The notes: generated by a model not told the origin, from the sequence alone. Shown: positions 46,377 through 55,216, counted from the stretch's first letter. The stretch: 64,000 bases of DNA from Ciona savignyi (GCA_000149265.1 CH001318.1:455587-519586), one strand, 5' to 3'. Made by a program: numbers and translations.

Positions 46377-48862
46377 GTAAGTAAAGCTGTACGTACGCTA
46401 TTTTTTAAAACTTGATGGTTTGAGTGTGATAACAATTATGTAAGTAGTTACTGACTTACTGGTAGGCTATTTCGGGTATTATAATGTTACGCCTGCACCA
46501 AATATAAGTATTACACCACTTTGAGTTTCCAAAAGCTATTGCAGTGTGTTCTATATGTTTGAGACTTTAAATTTAAGTACAATTATTTATTTACTTGGTT
46601 CAGGCAATATGTAAGTGCCTTGCCCAAAGACACAACTGTTTAGAAAATGTTCGAGTAAGTAATAATATTTTTATTTTCTTTAAACACAAGTTATCTCAAT
46701 CAAAATGAAATGCTACAGGGAAGGAACAGCGGAAGCCATAGGTAGTCATTAAAGTCAGTTGTGTTTGGTTTTGATTCCACAATTCTTTAGATGTCTTCAG
46801 ACCTAAATGATACCAAACATTAAAAACAACTTTTTTAAATAGGTTGCTCGAAACTTGTCACGACCGAACACCACAAATGTCATTCAACGAAGATTACTGA
46901 TGACCAGTTTGGAAACCGGAGGAGTGGTTCCTGCTAAGCCATACAGAAGTATATTTCACTTTCCATTTTTAGCGAAATAGTGTCACATACTAAAAGGATG
47001 GTAACTGAATAACATACAATAGTCTCTCCAGTCTCAATTCCAACTATATCGACCTTACCTTCATTTTAGTGTGTGGTTACGTTAGTGGTTACTCTCCTTG
47101 CCTTTATTTAGTTTTGTCCACTTTGAGCTATTATCTTTCACTAGTGACTGTGACAATGAAGCCTGGCTGTAGCCTGCCCAAGAATAAGTAACGGCACATT
47201 TGCTGTGCATACAATATTTTATTCATCTGAGAACAAAATACAATGAAAACAATTGTAGGCTACTTCATTGTAGTATAAACATTTAAAACTCTTCTATTAT
47301 TTCTTTTTCAATAAGCCTTTTGTCTATTTACCATGTTCTTATTTTAAATTTGATTCCATTTATTGTTATAACACCATTTTTCTCCTGTTATTTCAATTTG
47401 TACTTTTTCGCCGTCACTACTTTAGAAACGTGTATTAACATAGGTGGTTAACACTTTTGCACCACAGGAATTGGCCTGAACCTTAAGGTGCCGGCATTTG
47501 GTCTATTCTGCCTCACTTCTATTGCGACAGCCAAGGTTTTCCAGTATGACGAAGAAATAGCAAAAGCTCTTGGTAAGTTTTATATATAAACTAGCGGTAC
47601 CAGGGGTGCAAACTGCATTTCTGCTATCCAAACTTCACCCTTGGCATCCCTAGTGTAAGCTTATGTTTTGCTTAATAGTGTTTAAACCTAAATCAACATA
47701 TATAAATAAATGTATATACATAAGATATCCTTAAATTATGGTCACATTTCGCCGTCGAAATCTGTCAATACCTGGTTAGACCGATTAGCTTGGGTGGACG
47801 TAGAATTGAACACTAATCGCTAACTAGTCGGTTGTTTCCTTGGGCTAAACACTTAACATACATTGCCTGAACCCAATCGAATAATCGGTTCTGTTGAATT
47901 AAAGGAACGAGTGAATTATACATTGCAATAGCTCCGATAGCCCGGTTATCTTACGATTGCTTATGTGTTAACGACCCTTTGGTTTTACCATGCATGGAGA
48001 TGTACATGAATATTCTATCTCATCCTAGACTGCTAAATCAAAATGCATTTCCAGATTATTGTTGACTTGGGATAGTTTAAAAAAACTAGTTGGTCCGCAT
48101 GTATTGCCAGACTGGTCCAGTGATAACAACTAAAGGAATTATATCCAATATTGGTAACCCAACTGTGGATATGTGGTATTCTTAGAAATACCAGTGTTTA
48201 GTTTACTTTGGATTATTTTATCCCTTATTTATCACATTTAAGAAAAATGGCACAACTTTTTCAAGTTAAGGAAGCAGCACAAAACTGAGAAATTACAGTG
48301 GTTAAAACACGTTAGTGAATACACTAGGTATAACGAAGAAAAACCAGACGTCAGTGACATGTCCGTAAAACTTTGCATGAAACAAAATAGGCGGGTTGGG
48401 ATATTTATGTTTATCCCTGTGAGTGGGAAAACCTAGGGGGTTAACACTTGCGTAATCGTCAGATCACCTCATGCCGACTGTCGGGTTACAGGAGCTATTC
48501 CTGTGTGTTGTGTGCAATTCATACGTTCCTTCAATTTAGTAAACTCATTAATCCGCTGGGTTCGAGCATTGTCCGTTTAGTGTCTTTCCAAGGACACAAT
48601 CGACTCGCTAGCGACCAGTTTCGAACCTATAACCCTTTGGCTAAAAAGCGATGCACTAAACCACTAGACTAATCTGTCGTATAATAGAAACGTCCATCGC
48701 GTTTTCCTAACCAGGTACAAACAGAAACGTCCAACCCTAACGATCTTGTTTGTTATTTCAACAGGTGTCGACTGGAATATGAGCCTCATTGCTTTAGCCG
48801 GCCAAATGGTGTTAGGTTATGGTCTTTTAATGGTCACTTTCTGTGCAACTTTACCTCTGTAG
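46320..48862 (+). CDS. Small mitochondrial-type two-helix membrane protein, four exons, 121 residues
   Basis: Joining 46320-46376, 46843-46948, 47468-47572 and 48765-48862 gives a complete frame from ATG to TAG with GT-AG introns. Residues 1-54 are rich in Arg, Ser, Thr and Asn with almost no acid (MNVCRIISRCSGLAKQST...), a classic mitochondrial targeting presequence; the RRLLMTS stretch could hold a processing site. GGVVPAKPYRR leads into a first hydrophobic segment at about 62-78 (VPAFGLFCLTSIATA), then an acidic loop (FQYDEEIAKALGVDW) and a second segment at about 96-119 (LIALAGQMVLGYGLLMVTFC) ending LPL. I infer an inner-membrane protein. The family is not recognised. AATAAA at 48942-48947, 80 bases after the stop, fits a poly(A) signal. 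The gene sits in repeat-rich DNA with no close neighbour. Confidence 0.8.
46843..46948 (+). CDS. Exon 2 of the small membrane-protein gene
   Basis: The acceptor is TTTTTTAAATAG and the donor GTATAT at 46949, phase 1 at the end. It encodes VARNLSRPNTTNVIQRRLLM and TSLETGGVVPAKPYR, completing the basic presequence. Confidence 0.72.
46985..47118. mobile_element. Degenerate MITE family M1 copy
   Basis: ACATACTAAAAGGATGGTAACT at the left and TTTTAGTGTGTGGTTACGTT plus CTCCTTGCCTTTATTTAGTT at the right are diverged M1 ends. It lies in intron 2 of the small membrane-protein gene, beginning about 40 bases after the exon 2 donor. Confidence 0.5.
47468..47572 (+). CDS. Exon 3 of the small membrane-protein gene
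   Basis: The acceptor TTTTGCACCACAG and donor GTAAGT enclose RIGLNLKVPAFGLFCLTSIA then TAKVFQYDEEIAKAL, phase 1 at both ends. It contains the first hydrophobic segment and the acidic loop. Codon composition is richer in G and C than the flanks. Confidence 0.8.
47755..48035 (+). mobile_element. SINE family S2, plus strand
   Basis: This copy runs from GTAGAATTGAACACTAATCG-type head remains, through CTAGTCGGTTGTTTCCTTGG, to TTGAATTAAAGGAACGAGTG, TAGCTCCGATAGCCCGGTTA and the 3' end ATGAATATTCTATCTCATCC. The full family is about 300 bases with a tRNA-like head (TGGTTTAGTGCATCGC, GGTTCGAAACTGG). It pairs with an oppositely oriented copy 350 bases downstream in the same intron. Confidence 0.75.
48385..48695 (-). 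mobile_element. SINE family S2, minus strand (near full length)
   Basis: Read on the complement it starts GTCTAGTGGTTTAGTGCATC, has GGTTCGAAACTGGTCGCTAG as B box, and ends with the CCCACTCACAGGGATAAACA-type tail sequence. It preserves the tRNA-derived head best of all copies in the window. Located in intron 3 of the small membrane-protein gene. Confidence 0.78.
48765..48862 (+). CDS. Exon 4 of the small membrane-protein gene
   Basis: The acceptor is GTTATTTCAACAG; it reads GVDWNMSLIALAGQMVLGYG then LLMVTFCATLPL and TAG. It holds the second hydrophobic segment with small-residue packing (A-G-Q, G-Y-G). Confidence 0.8.
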
Positions 48863-48941
48863 AGGAAAAACCTCCCAAAAAGTCCATCAGTTTCTAATGT
48901 TAATTTTTTTGTGAAGGAGTGCTTAGTTAAATTATGTGATA

Positions 48942-48947
48942 ATAAAA
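48942..48947 (+). terminator. Poly(A) signal AATAAA
   Basis: Canonical AATAAA 80 bases after the TAG of the small membrane-protein gene, followed within 40 bases by GT/T-rich sequence (GGTTGTGATTATTATTTTGG). Confidence 0.6.
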
Positions 48948-49158
48948 TATTTAAATAGGTTGTGATTATTATTTTGGTTGACGTAGTTAGAAAGTCGGAC
49001 GCGTTTTCGGTTAAAAAAGATTAAATGTTATTTTATGAAAGAATGGCATAATTAATTCAAGTTAATCAGGCAGGATAAAACTATATCTAAAATAATTCAT
49101 GATCGTTTGGCGCCTTTTTCCGTTTTCAATATTTTGTGGAAAATAAAAATAAACTAAT

Positions 49159-50125
49159 TTAGAGAGTGTTAACCACGTGATTAACCAATATTCGTAAAAC
49201 ACATTTTGTATGCTATATATTCATGCAAGCAGGGTCCCTACCCAAAGTTTATATTTTATACACCGAGTATGTAGTTTGCTTCTGCAAGCATAAACGCATG
49301 GGCCCCATAGTTATCAAACCAAACTTCTTTCCACGTGTAGTTAAACAAAATAATAGTATTTGATTTACAAATATTTCACCATAAATGTTCTAAATTAAAG
49401 ACTCTTGTCAAGCGCTGTAGTGAATGAAGCTAAATTCCCAAAGCAGTCCGATTTAATTTTAAATGGCAACAACGATTTAATTTTGAAATGGCAACAACAA
49501 AGTTTTAATCCGATTTGACGACTCCTTGTTGAAGATGTCGGGGCGATATGGCATGCTTGTCACAATCATGATATAGGAACGAATCGGATTTAATGTATTT
49601 CCCTATGTATTTTATGTTTTTTTCATTGCTGAAGTGGCGACTACCGCACTAACATTAACCAAATCTGATCAAAAGGGGAGCAGCTGTTCTAACGCTATTT
49701 TTGAAAAAAAACTCATAGTTTAGAAAAACACCGTTTTGGAAATCCCTAGGTTTAGTCTCGGGGGAATCCCCTAGAATTTACTAAGACTAACGGCCCAACA
49801 TTCCACCCAATCTAAATAAAAATGGAGTAGCCGTTCAATCACTATGCCCAAAGAATCTAAGTTTTTAAAAATAATACAGTTTTGGTTTTTAACCTCCCAG
49901 CAGGTTTCCGCTGCATAGATCACAAAATTTTGATTTTTGGATATGCAGAGCATGTTGTCTAACAAATGACAAGGTGTTATTGCGATTTTATTATTTTTTG
50001 TAGTTGTCGGGCGACATTCCAACTCTGTCGAATGTTTGACTAAAAAAAACAACAAAAAAACAATATTTGTCCATTTTTACAAATGGGACCCATAACAATA
50101 TGTTCTATTTTTCATATGGGACCCA
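49159..50125. repeat. Dispersed repeat family R1, copy C (longest)
   Basis: TTAGAGAGTGTTAACCACGTG opens the copy, followed by the same blocks as copy A: GCAAGCAGGGTCCC, GACTCCTTGTTGAAGATGTC, GGGGCGATATGGCATGCTTG and a tail with ATGGGACCCATAA repeated twice. It is about 965 bases. A 94-codon minus-strand frame near 49771-50055 lies within it and is not conserved in the other copies. Confidence 0.7.
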
Positions 50126-50837
50126 TAATCAGTATTATAACTAAAAGGCAAATAGGAAAAAAAGTACGAATGACATCGATTCAATAATTAACCAAAAGTT
50201 GCCAGCTCTCGCGTTGATAATTTCCGGAATATATGCTATCAGAAGTTTATAGATGAATACAGTGTGATTTTGTGGGTAGTACGAAGTAAATTTTTCATGG
50301 TAGCAAAGAATAGGTAATTTGAGTTGTAGGGATTCAGTTGTAAGGATTGGCCTTTAGGTTTTCAGCTGTAAGTAGGCTAAATCAGTAGTTGTATAAGTGT
50401 GGCGTTTAGAAATAGTTTTGTTTGTTTAGGGATCTTTGAGTACCTATATATATATGTCTTGCACTAAATCTGTCCTGGAATCTTTTAGCTATTAAGACTC
50501 TGTCTCAGGAAGGTTACTTTATTGCAGCTTGTAAACCGACATAGTAAAATACTCGCGGTTAAACTGATTGGGTATACATGCCTGGAGCTGCACTTAAAAA
50601 AATTAAAAGAATTTACACACAAAACGAAAACAAGGCAACTCGCCACCTATGTCATAATGTGAAAAGTATTAGATAGGAAGTATTGGTGCGGAGATTATAG
50701 CCGATTGACAGGCCATAAGAAATCGGTGCAAAAGTTTCTGATACAGGCGCAGCTGTAGGCCTACATGACTTAAGGGCCCACTCCAACAATTTTAGCAAAA
50801 CTTAATATAATGCGCTAAAATTATTACACAGGCCGCG

Positions 50838-51053
50838 GGGCAACACTAAAAGGAGGGAAAGAAGAAAGGAAGGAAACTGCTCACTAAAATTACGGAAACT
50901 AATTTAAAGCCTGCCTTTAACACTAATCTTAAACTCAGTACTAACCTTAACTCGTACCCTATGTTTAAAACCTTTTCTAATGCGCTAATATTTATTTTGG
51001 TGTGCGGTTTCCCTTCGTCCCGCCTTCCCGCTTTTCCTCCTTTTATTCGCCCC
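50838..51053. mobile_element. MITE family M1, 216 bp, with 9-bp target-site duplication
   Basis: The left end is GGGCAACACTAAAAGGAGGG and the right end TCCTCCTTTTATTCGCCCC, imperfect inverted repeats with further GGGAAGG / CCTTCCC inside. The nonamer CAGGCCGCG flanks both sides (50829-50837 and 51054-51062). This is the best-preserved copy of the family and defines its ends. No coding capacity. Confidence 0.82.
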
Positions 51054-51062
51054 CAGGCCGCG

Positions 51063-51716
51063 ATTTAATACACATGTTTGGTTGTAAGAAGTGTATAGTT
51101 ATAAAGTGGTTCATATTAAAGTGTTTACTTAAAACAATCAATTATAAGGTGTGCAGTTGTATTGGAGTCAAGTTAACTGCCAATTAGCTATCTTATTCGT
51201 ATGTACAAATTTATATCTATCTCAACGGAATTCCTAAGAAACAGCAAAGCAAAGCAGGCGTTAATGCAACGCGCAAAAGTATTGTGCTCATCGAAGCGTT
51301 AAAAATTGCTTATTACCGTGAAGCGGGTGAAGTTTGCAAAAAGTGCAGCTTTAGGTTTGTTTGTTTGAAAGCAGCAATAACCAGCAAATATACGTTGGCA
51401 AGAAACGTCTGAACGACAGTACAAAGGTTTGGGAAATAGACTAGGCCTACGTGACGTTGTGCTATCTCAACATCTGTTTGAGGATAAGCTGTAAACATGC
51501 AGCATGGAAACACCAAACCTGTTCAGGACTGCATAGAAACGAAGCAATGTCGAGAAATTTGGTACATATGTACAGGTAGCTTGGTATTTTCTGCATTATA
51601 GGGGGGTTAAAGAAGGGTTGAAATAGAAGTTTAAGTTGGATGGTACATTAAGCATAATATTTAATGTCGAGTACACACACTGTTAATGTCTGAGTTTTGC
51701 TAATTTCAATTATTAA
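51063..51716. other. Intergenic stretch, no gene seen
   Basis: Short open frames on both strands have no recognisable domain or splice context. No known repeat family of this window is present. Confidence 0.5.
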
Positions 51717-51885
51717 CTAGAGAGTGTCAACCACGAGTTTAACCATCACTATTCTTAAAACACAACTTGTATGCTATGTATTTATGCAAGCAGGGTCCCA
51801 CATTTGGTGTATTTTATATACCGAGCATGTAGTTTTTTATGCAAGCAGAAACGCATGGGTCTCTGATCTAACAATCAGACCTTGT
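51717..51885. repeat. Dispersed repeat family R1, copy D (5' part only)
   Basis: CTAGAGAGTGTCAACCACGAG then GCAAGCAGGGTCCCACATTT and ATGCAAGCAGAAACGCATGG match the first about 170 bases of copies A and C, then the similarity stops abruptly. Confidence 0.65.
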
Positions 51886-52059
51886 TATCCTGTTCATTAC
51901 ACAATATATGTCATTGTCAAATATATGTCCACGTTAGGCCCATGTTGTCCGACGTGTATATCTCCCAGTTCAAACGGTGTTAAACTAGCGCCGTGCGCGT
52001 ATAGGCCTACTATCCAAAGTATGACACTATGTGATAAATGGAGTGACGACATTTACTCT

Positions 52060-52365
52060 TTTAATCCAAGCGATTAGCTTGCTGGGTTAGTGCATCGCCT
52101 TTCAGCCGAAGGGTCAGACTCAAAACTGATCGCTAGCTAGTCGTCTGTGTCCCCGGAATAGGCAGTTATTTGTCATTACCTAAAACCAGTTTGGGTAAAT
52201 GAGTTTTACGAAATAAAAAAAGATGTAATAATCATACACAACACACTGCCATAACTCCGATAGCCCGACGGTGGGCGCGAGGTGATCTGACGATTATAAT
52301 GACCTTGCGTTTTACCATTCATCGGGATGAACATGAAAATCCTCTCCTATCCTAATAAACAACGT
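52060..52365 (+). mobile_element. SINE family S2, plus strand
   Basis: The head has GGGTTAGTGCATCGCCTTTC, the B-box area AGACTCAAAACTGATCGCTA, the middle CCATAACTCCGATAGCCCGA and GGTGATCTGACGATTATAAT, and the end TGAACATGAAAATCCTCTCC. It ends about 100 bases before the first MAT exon. Confidence 0.75.
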
Positions 52366-52468
52366 GCCTCAAAGCTGTCTCCATGGCGTTTCCTGCTATA
52401 TAAAGGAATATGGGCCTGTATAATAATAAGGAACGATCAAAACAACCACATAATCTGTTTTTAATCAG

Positions 52469-52656
52469 GCATGTGCTCTCAGTGGGACGGAATGGGAAAA
52501 TCGTTACTTGGGATTCCTTTATTTTCCCAAGCGATTGACAAGTGCGCCGCGTCCTTGCTGAAATACGACTTCAACTTGAAGGACATACTTGTGAACTCGG
52601 ACCCCACGACTTTTGACAGCATCACTAATTCGATGGTTGGGATAACGGCAGTTCAG
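52469..52656 (+). CDS. MAT exon 1 (first visible)
   Basis: The acceptor is TTTTTAATCAG and the donor GTAAGA. It starts mid-codon (phase 1 entry) with GMCSQWDGMGKSLLG and ends SMVGITAVQ. The FAS consensus at the start is GMGTQW; the third Gly is Cys here. Confidence 0.8.
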
Positions 52657-55216
52657 GTAAGAGTTTATCAAAAATAATACGTGCCCATAATTCTGTAGCA
52701 CTCGTTTATTCTTGCACCGCATTAATTCTGTGTGTGACATTGAAGGTTGGTTTAATTGACGTATTGACATCTCTGGGCATCAAACCGACTGGAATATTCG
52801 GGCACTCGATGGGGGAAATAGCATGCAGCTACGCAGATGGGTGCCTGACACTGGAGCAAGTGATGGAAATCGCTTTTTTGCAAGGAAATTGCGTCTCGAA
52901 GGAGAAACTTCCGAAAGGAGCCATGGCTATAGTTGGTAAGCTGATTGAAAAGAGATTGTGCAAGGAAGGCGTTATCACACGTAAAAGATTACATCGACCT
53001 CACCTTATCAGATGACTGGAGCTATTTTACTGTGTTGTGTGGGATTGAGGCGTTCCTTTAGTTTTAATTCAACCCAATAATCTTGTGGGCTCAGGCGATG
53101 TCTGGCAAACGTCTACCCATGAACTCAGCCAACTGAGCCAGCGCCTGATTTTGATCCTTCCACCTTTCCGCTGAAAGCTGATACTCTATAATTTCACCTA
53201 CAATACACGGCCGGACATCTGTCTTAATTAGATGTTTTAATGGTAAGTAATATAAATATGTCGAATTGGCCGACCTTCAATGACACAAATAGAATTAATG
53301 CAGCATAATATAGTAGTTAGTTCCAACAATAGATGTGTCTGAAAGACAGGACTCCTTATACTCTATTACGACAGAAGTAATCTAGTCCAAGAATTACCAG
53401 TTCCAATATTAAGATATGGATTAGTGTTTGAAAATATGTTGTGCCCAATGATTAATTAGCCCATACTGTCCACATGTGCTTGTGATTCATTTGTGTCGTA
53501 CTCTGTATATTAGGTTTACCTTGGCAAGATTGCTTGGAACTTTGTCGAGGAAAAGAAGTGCAACCGGCTTGTCATAACTCCCAGAGATCTGTTACAATCT
53601 CTGGTCCAGAAAACGAGGTTATCGAATTGGTGGACAAACTAAAAACGGATGAGATCTTTGCCAGAGTCCTGGAGACAAATGGGATTGCGTTTCATTCCAA
53701 GGATATGATGTTGGTTTATCCAAGATATTTGGATAAATTAAGAAAAGTATATGCTGTGGTCAATTACATAATCATTGGGCAATGTCGTTATATTTCTATC
53801 AGTCTGGGTCTTTGGTTTGGTGTCTTGGCTTTCAGTAAAAGGTTTACATGTTTAGAACAGGTCGCTTGTACGGTCGTGTGGCCAAACGGTTAACGCGACC
53901 GATACATATACCGACTCTTAAAAAACGGACCCAGTGACGAGCCCATCATGGATTCGAAACTTGGGTTGGCAAAAAAAAAAAGAACAGGTCGCTTGCTAGT
54001 CGGTTGTTTCCTTAGTCGAGGCACTTAATACACATCGCCTGATCCTAGTGGAATGACGGGTTCAACCTAGTTGAAGGAACGACTTAATACGCAACACACT
54101 ATATTAGCTCTGGTAACCCGATGGTAGGCGCTAGTTGGTCTGTCGATTTCCCGTGTGTTAACGCGCAATTAATTTTTCCAATTCATGGGGGTTAACTTGA
54201 ATATCCCATCATATTTCCTAGGTTATCCCAAAACCGAATCAACGATCCGAAAGATGGATTTCAACATCAGCAAATAATATCGCTGAAGGGGACCCAAACT
54301 ACCAAAACGAAGTCCAGCTTTGTTCAGCAGAATATCACGCTAATAATCTTCGAAACATCGTGCGTTTTCACGATGCGCTGAAAATGATACCAGATGGGTC
54401 GATCGTCATTGAAATCGCCCCACACGCCGTGTTGCAGGTTGGAAGGTGTTTCGGGTTTTAACACTTTGGCTGGCCGAATTAACAGCTGCTGCTTGGGGTG
54501 GATTAAAATTACATTATTTCCCATCCCAGCAACTCTTAAGAAAGGATATGATTCATGTTTATCCCCGTGAATGGGAAAACCAGGTGGGTTAACACACGGG
54601 CAGTCGTCAGATCACCGTCAGGTAAGGTACTTACATGCCTAAGGACACAACCGACTTGCTAGCGACCAGTTTCGAACCTGAAAACTTTCGGTTAAAAAGC
54701 GTCGCTCTTAATCACAAGAATAACCGCTCGGATCAGGGAAAGAGGAAAATTGCTCAGTAAAAATGGCCACGTTAATTATAACTTTGCCTTCAAGGCTAAT
54801 CTCGACCCCAGAACTATCCCTAGCTCAATATACCAACCCAATGTCGTAACTTTTATTTTTGTGTGCGGTTTCCCCACGGTTAAATTTAGAGCGTTAGGTG
54901 CGGTAAACACAAAACGCGTTGAGATTAGGATAAACAGTATAATAAGTTCCATTCTTTTTCTTATCCGATCTCCTTAATTGACTTGGTGGAATAGTGGACG
55001 GCAAGTGGAATCAATTTCTTATCCTATTCTTTAAGGCTGTGACTTCAAAATAACAATAAATTGCAGTCTCTTCTAAAACGTGCCTTACTTTTGAATTGCG
55101 AACAAGTTGTTCTCACCGACCGCGAAGAGCAAAGTGGGATCGAGACGCTTTCCAAAGGAATCGACCACCTTCGACGTCTCGGTGTTGACTGCGAAATGAA
55201 ATCAATCACGCCATAA
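52469..55216 (+). CDS. FAS-type malonyl/acetyltransferase (MAT) module, five exons; isolated, possibly a pseudogene
   Basis: Exons 52469-52656, 52746-52935, 53514-53746, 54222-54437 and 55067-55216 join in one frame and align along the whole MAT domain of animal fatty acid synthase: GM.SQW.GMGKSL, VGLIDVL.SLG, GIFGHSMGE (nucleophile Ser), YADGCLTLEQ, PACHNSQRSVTISGPE, GIAFHS (catalytic His), CSAEYHANNL and IEIAPHAVLQ. In FAS this domain loads acetyl and malonyl groups onto the carrier protein. The first exon is entered in phase 1, so something lies upstream, but no ketosynthase exon is visible in the preceding 3 kb. After a 49-codon segment (SLLKRALLLNCEQVVL...) the frame ends at TAA, 55214-55216, where SINE-like sequence begins, and no dehydratase exons follow. 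The Arg of the usual WRGQC motif is Gln (FLQGNC), and the first-motif Gly is Cys. Every intron carries SINEs. A decaying partial duplicate and a specialised short gene both fit. Confidence 0.8.
52746..52935 (+). CDS. MAT exon 2, with nucleophile GHSMG
   Basis: The acceptor is GTGACATTGAAG and the donor GTAAGC, phase 1 at the end. It reads VGLIDVLTSLGIKPTGIFGH then SMGEIACSYADGCL. The active-site serine is intact. Further on AFLQGNCV replaces the usual (Y/F)WRGQC: Gln instead of the Arg that binds the malonyl carboxylate. Confidence 0.85.
52975..53160 (-). mobile_element. SINE family S2, minus strand, in MAT intron
   Basis: TATCACACGTAAAAGATTAC, TCAGATGACTGGAGCTATTT and TTCAACCCAATAATCTTGTGG then GCTCAGGCGATGT follow the S2 order on the complement. 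The copy begins only about 40 bases after the exon 2 donor. Confidence 0.65.
53514..53746 (+). CDS. MAT exon 3, with catalytic His
   Basis: The acceptor is CTGTATATTAG and the donor GTATAT. It reads GLPWQDCLELC then PACHNSQRSVTISGPENEVI and TNGIAFHSKDMM, ending YLDKLRK. PACHNS and AFHS are the FAS MAT signatures; the His is present. Confidence 0.85.
53805..54215 (+). mobile_element. SINE family S2, plus strand, interrupted by an S1 SINE
   Basis: The head remains (TTTGGTTTGGTGTCTTGGCT, TTCAGTAAAAGG) precede the S1 insertion at 53869-53980. The body resumes with GGTCGCTTGCTAGTCGGTTG and ends GTTAACTTGAATATCCCATC, only a few bases before the MAT exon 4 acceptor. The join on either side of S1 is seamless, so S2 is the older element. 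Confidence 0.8.
53869..53980 (+). mobile_element. SINE S1 with perfect 15-bp target-site duplication
   Basis: The element runs from TACGGTCGTGTGGCCAAACG (A box) through ATGGATTCGAAACTTGGG (B box) to an 11-A tail. AGAACAGGTCGCTTG flanks both sides exactly (53854-53868 and 53981-53995). The perfect duplication and intact A tail show LINE-type retrotransposition not long ago. Confidence 0.9.
54222..54437 (+). CDS. MAT exon 4
   Basis: The acceptor is ATATTTCCTAG; the donor GTTGGA is weak but conservation ends exactly there. It reads VIPKPNQRSERWISTSANNI, then CSAEYHANNLRNIVRFHDAL and GSIVIEIAPHAVLQ, matching the K(V/I)I.EPKPRS...EY..NNL...IEIAPHA(V/L)LQ region of FAS. Phase 0 at both ends. Confidence 0.83.
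54540..54725 (-). mobile_element. SINE family S2, minus strand
   Basis: ATGTTTATCCCCGTGAATGG, GGGTTAACACACGGGCAGTC and GTCAGATCACC form the 3' part, with AAGGACACAACCGACTTGCT and AGCGACCAGTTTCGAACCTG the tRNA-like head on the complement. About 60 bases of the middle are deleted compared with the copy at 48385. It is in the MAT intron before exon 5, next to an M1 MITE. Confidence 0.75.
54733..54885. mobile_element. MITE family M1 copy
   Basis: ATCAGGGAAAGAGGAAAATT then GCTCAGTAAAAATGG at the left and TTTTGTGTGCGGTTTCCCCA at the right. The centre has CTAATCTCGACCCCAGAACT, also present in the copy at 34255. Located in the MAT intron between exons 4 and 5. Confidence 0.62.
55067..55216 (+). CDS. 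MAT exon 5, frame ends at SINE-like junction
   Basis: The acceptor is ACAATAAATTGCAG. It reads SLLKRALLLNCEQVVLTDRE then EQSGIETLSKGIDHLRRLGV and DCEMKSITP, stop TAA at 55214. The start (LLKRAL) and the helix before LRRLGVD fit the end of the FAS MAT region. The last codons coincide with CACGCCATAACTCCGTATTA, close to the S2 string CTGCCATAACTCCGATAGCC, so the stop may come from an inserted SINE fragment. Confidence 0.65.
   Translation, partial: SLLKRALLLNCEQVVLTDREEQSGIETLSKGIDHLRRLGVDCEMKSITP

Noticed and set aside
46320..48862. Assignment of the small membrane protein as EMRE/SMDT1
   Set aside because: The G..P.KP stretch before a helix is reminiscent of EMRE, but the acidic C-terminal tail is absent and there is a second hydrophobic segment instead.
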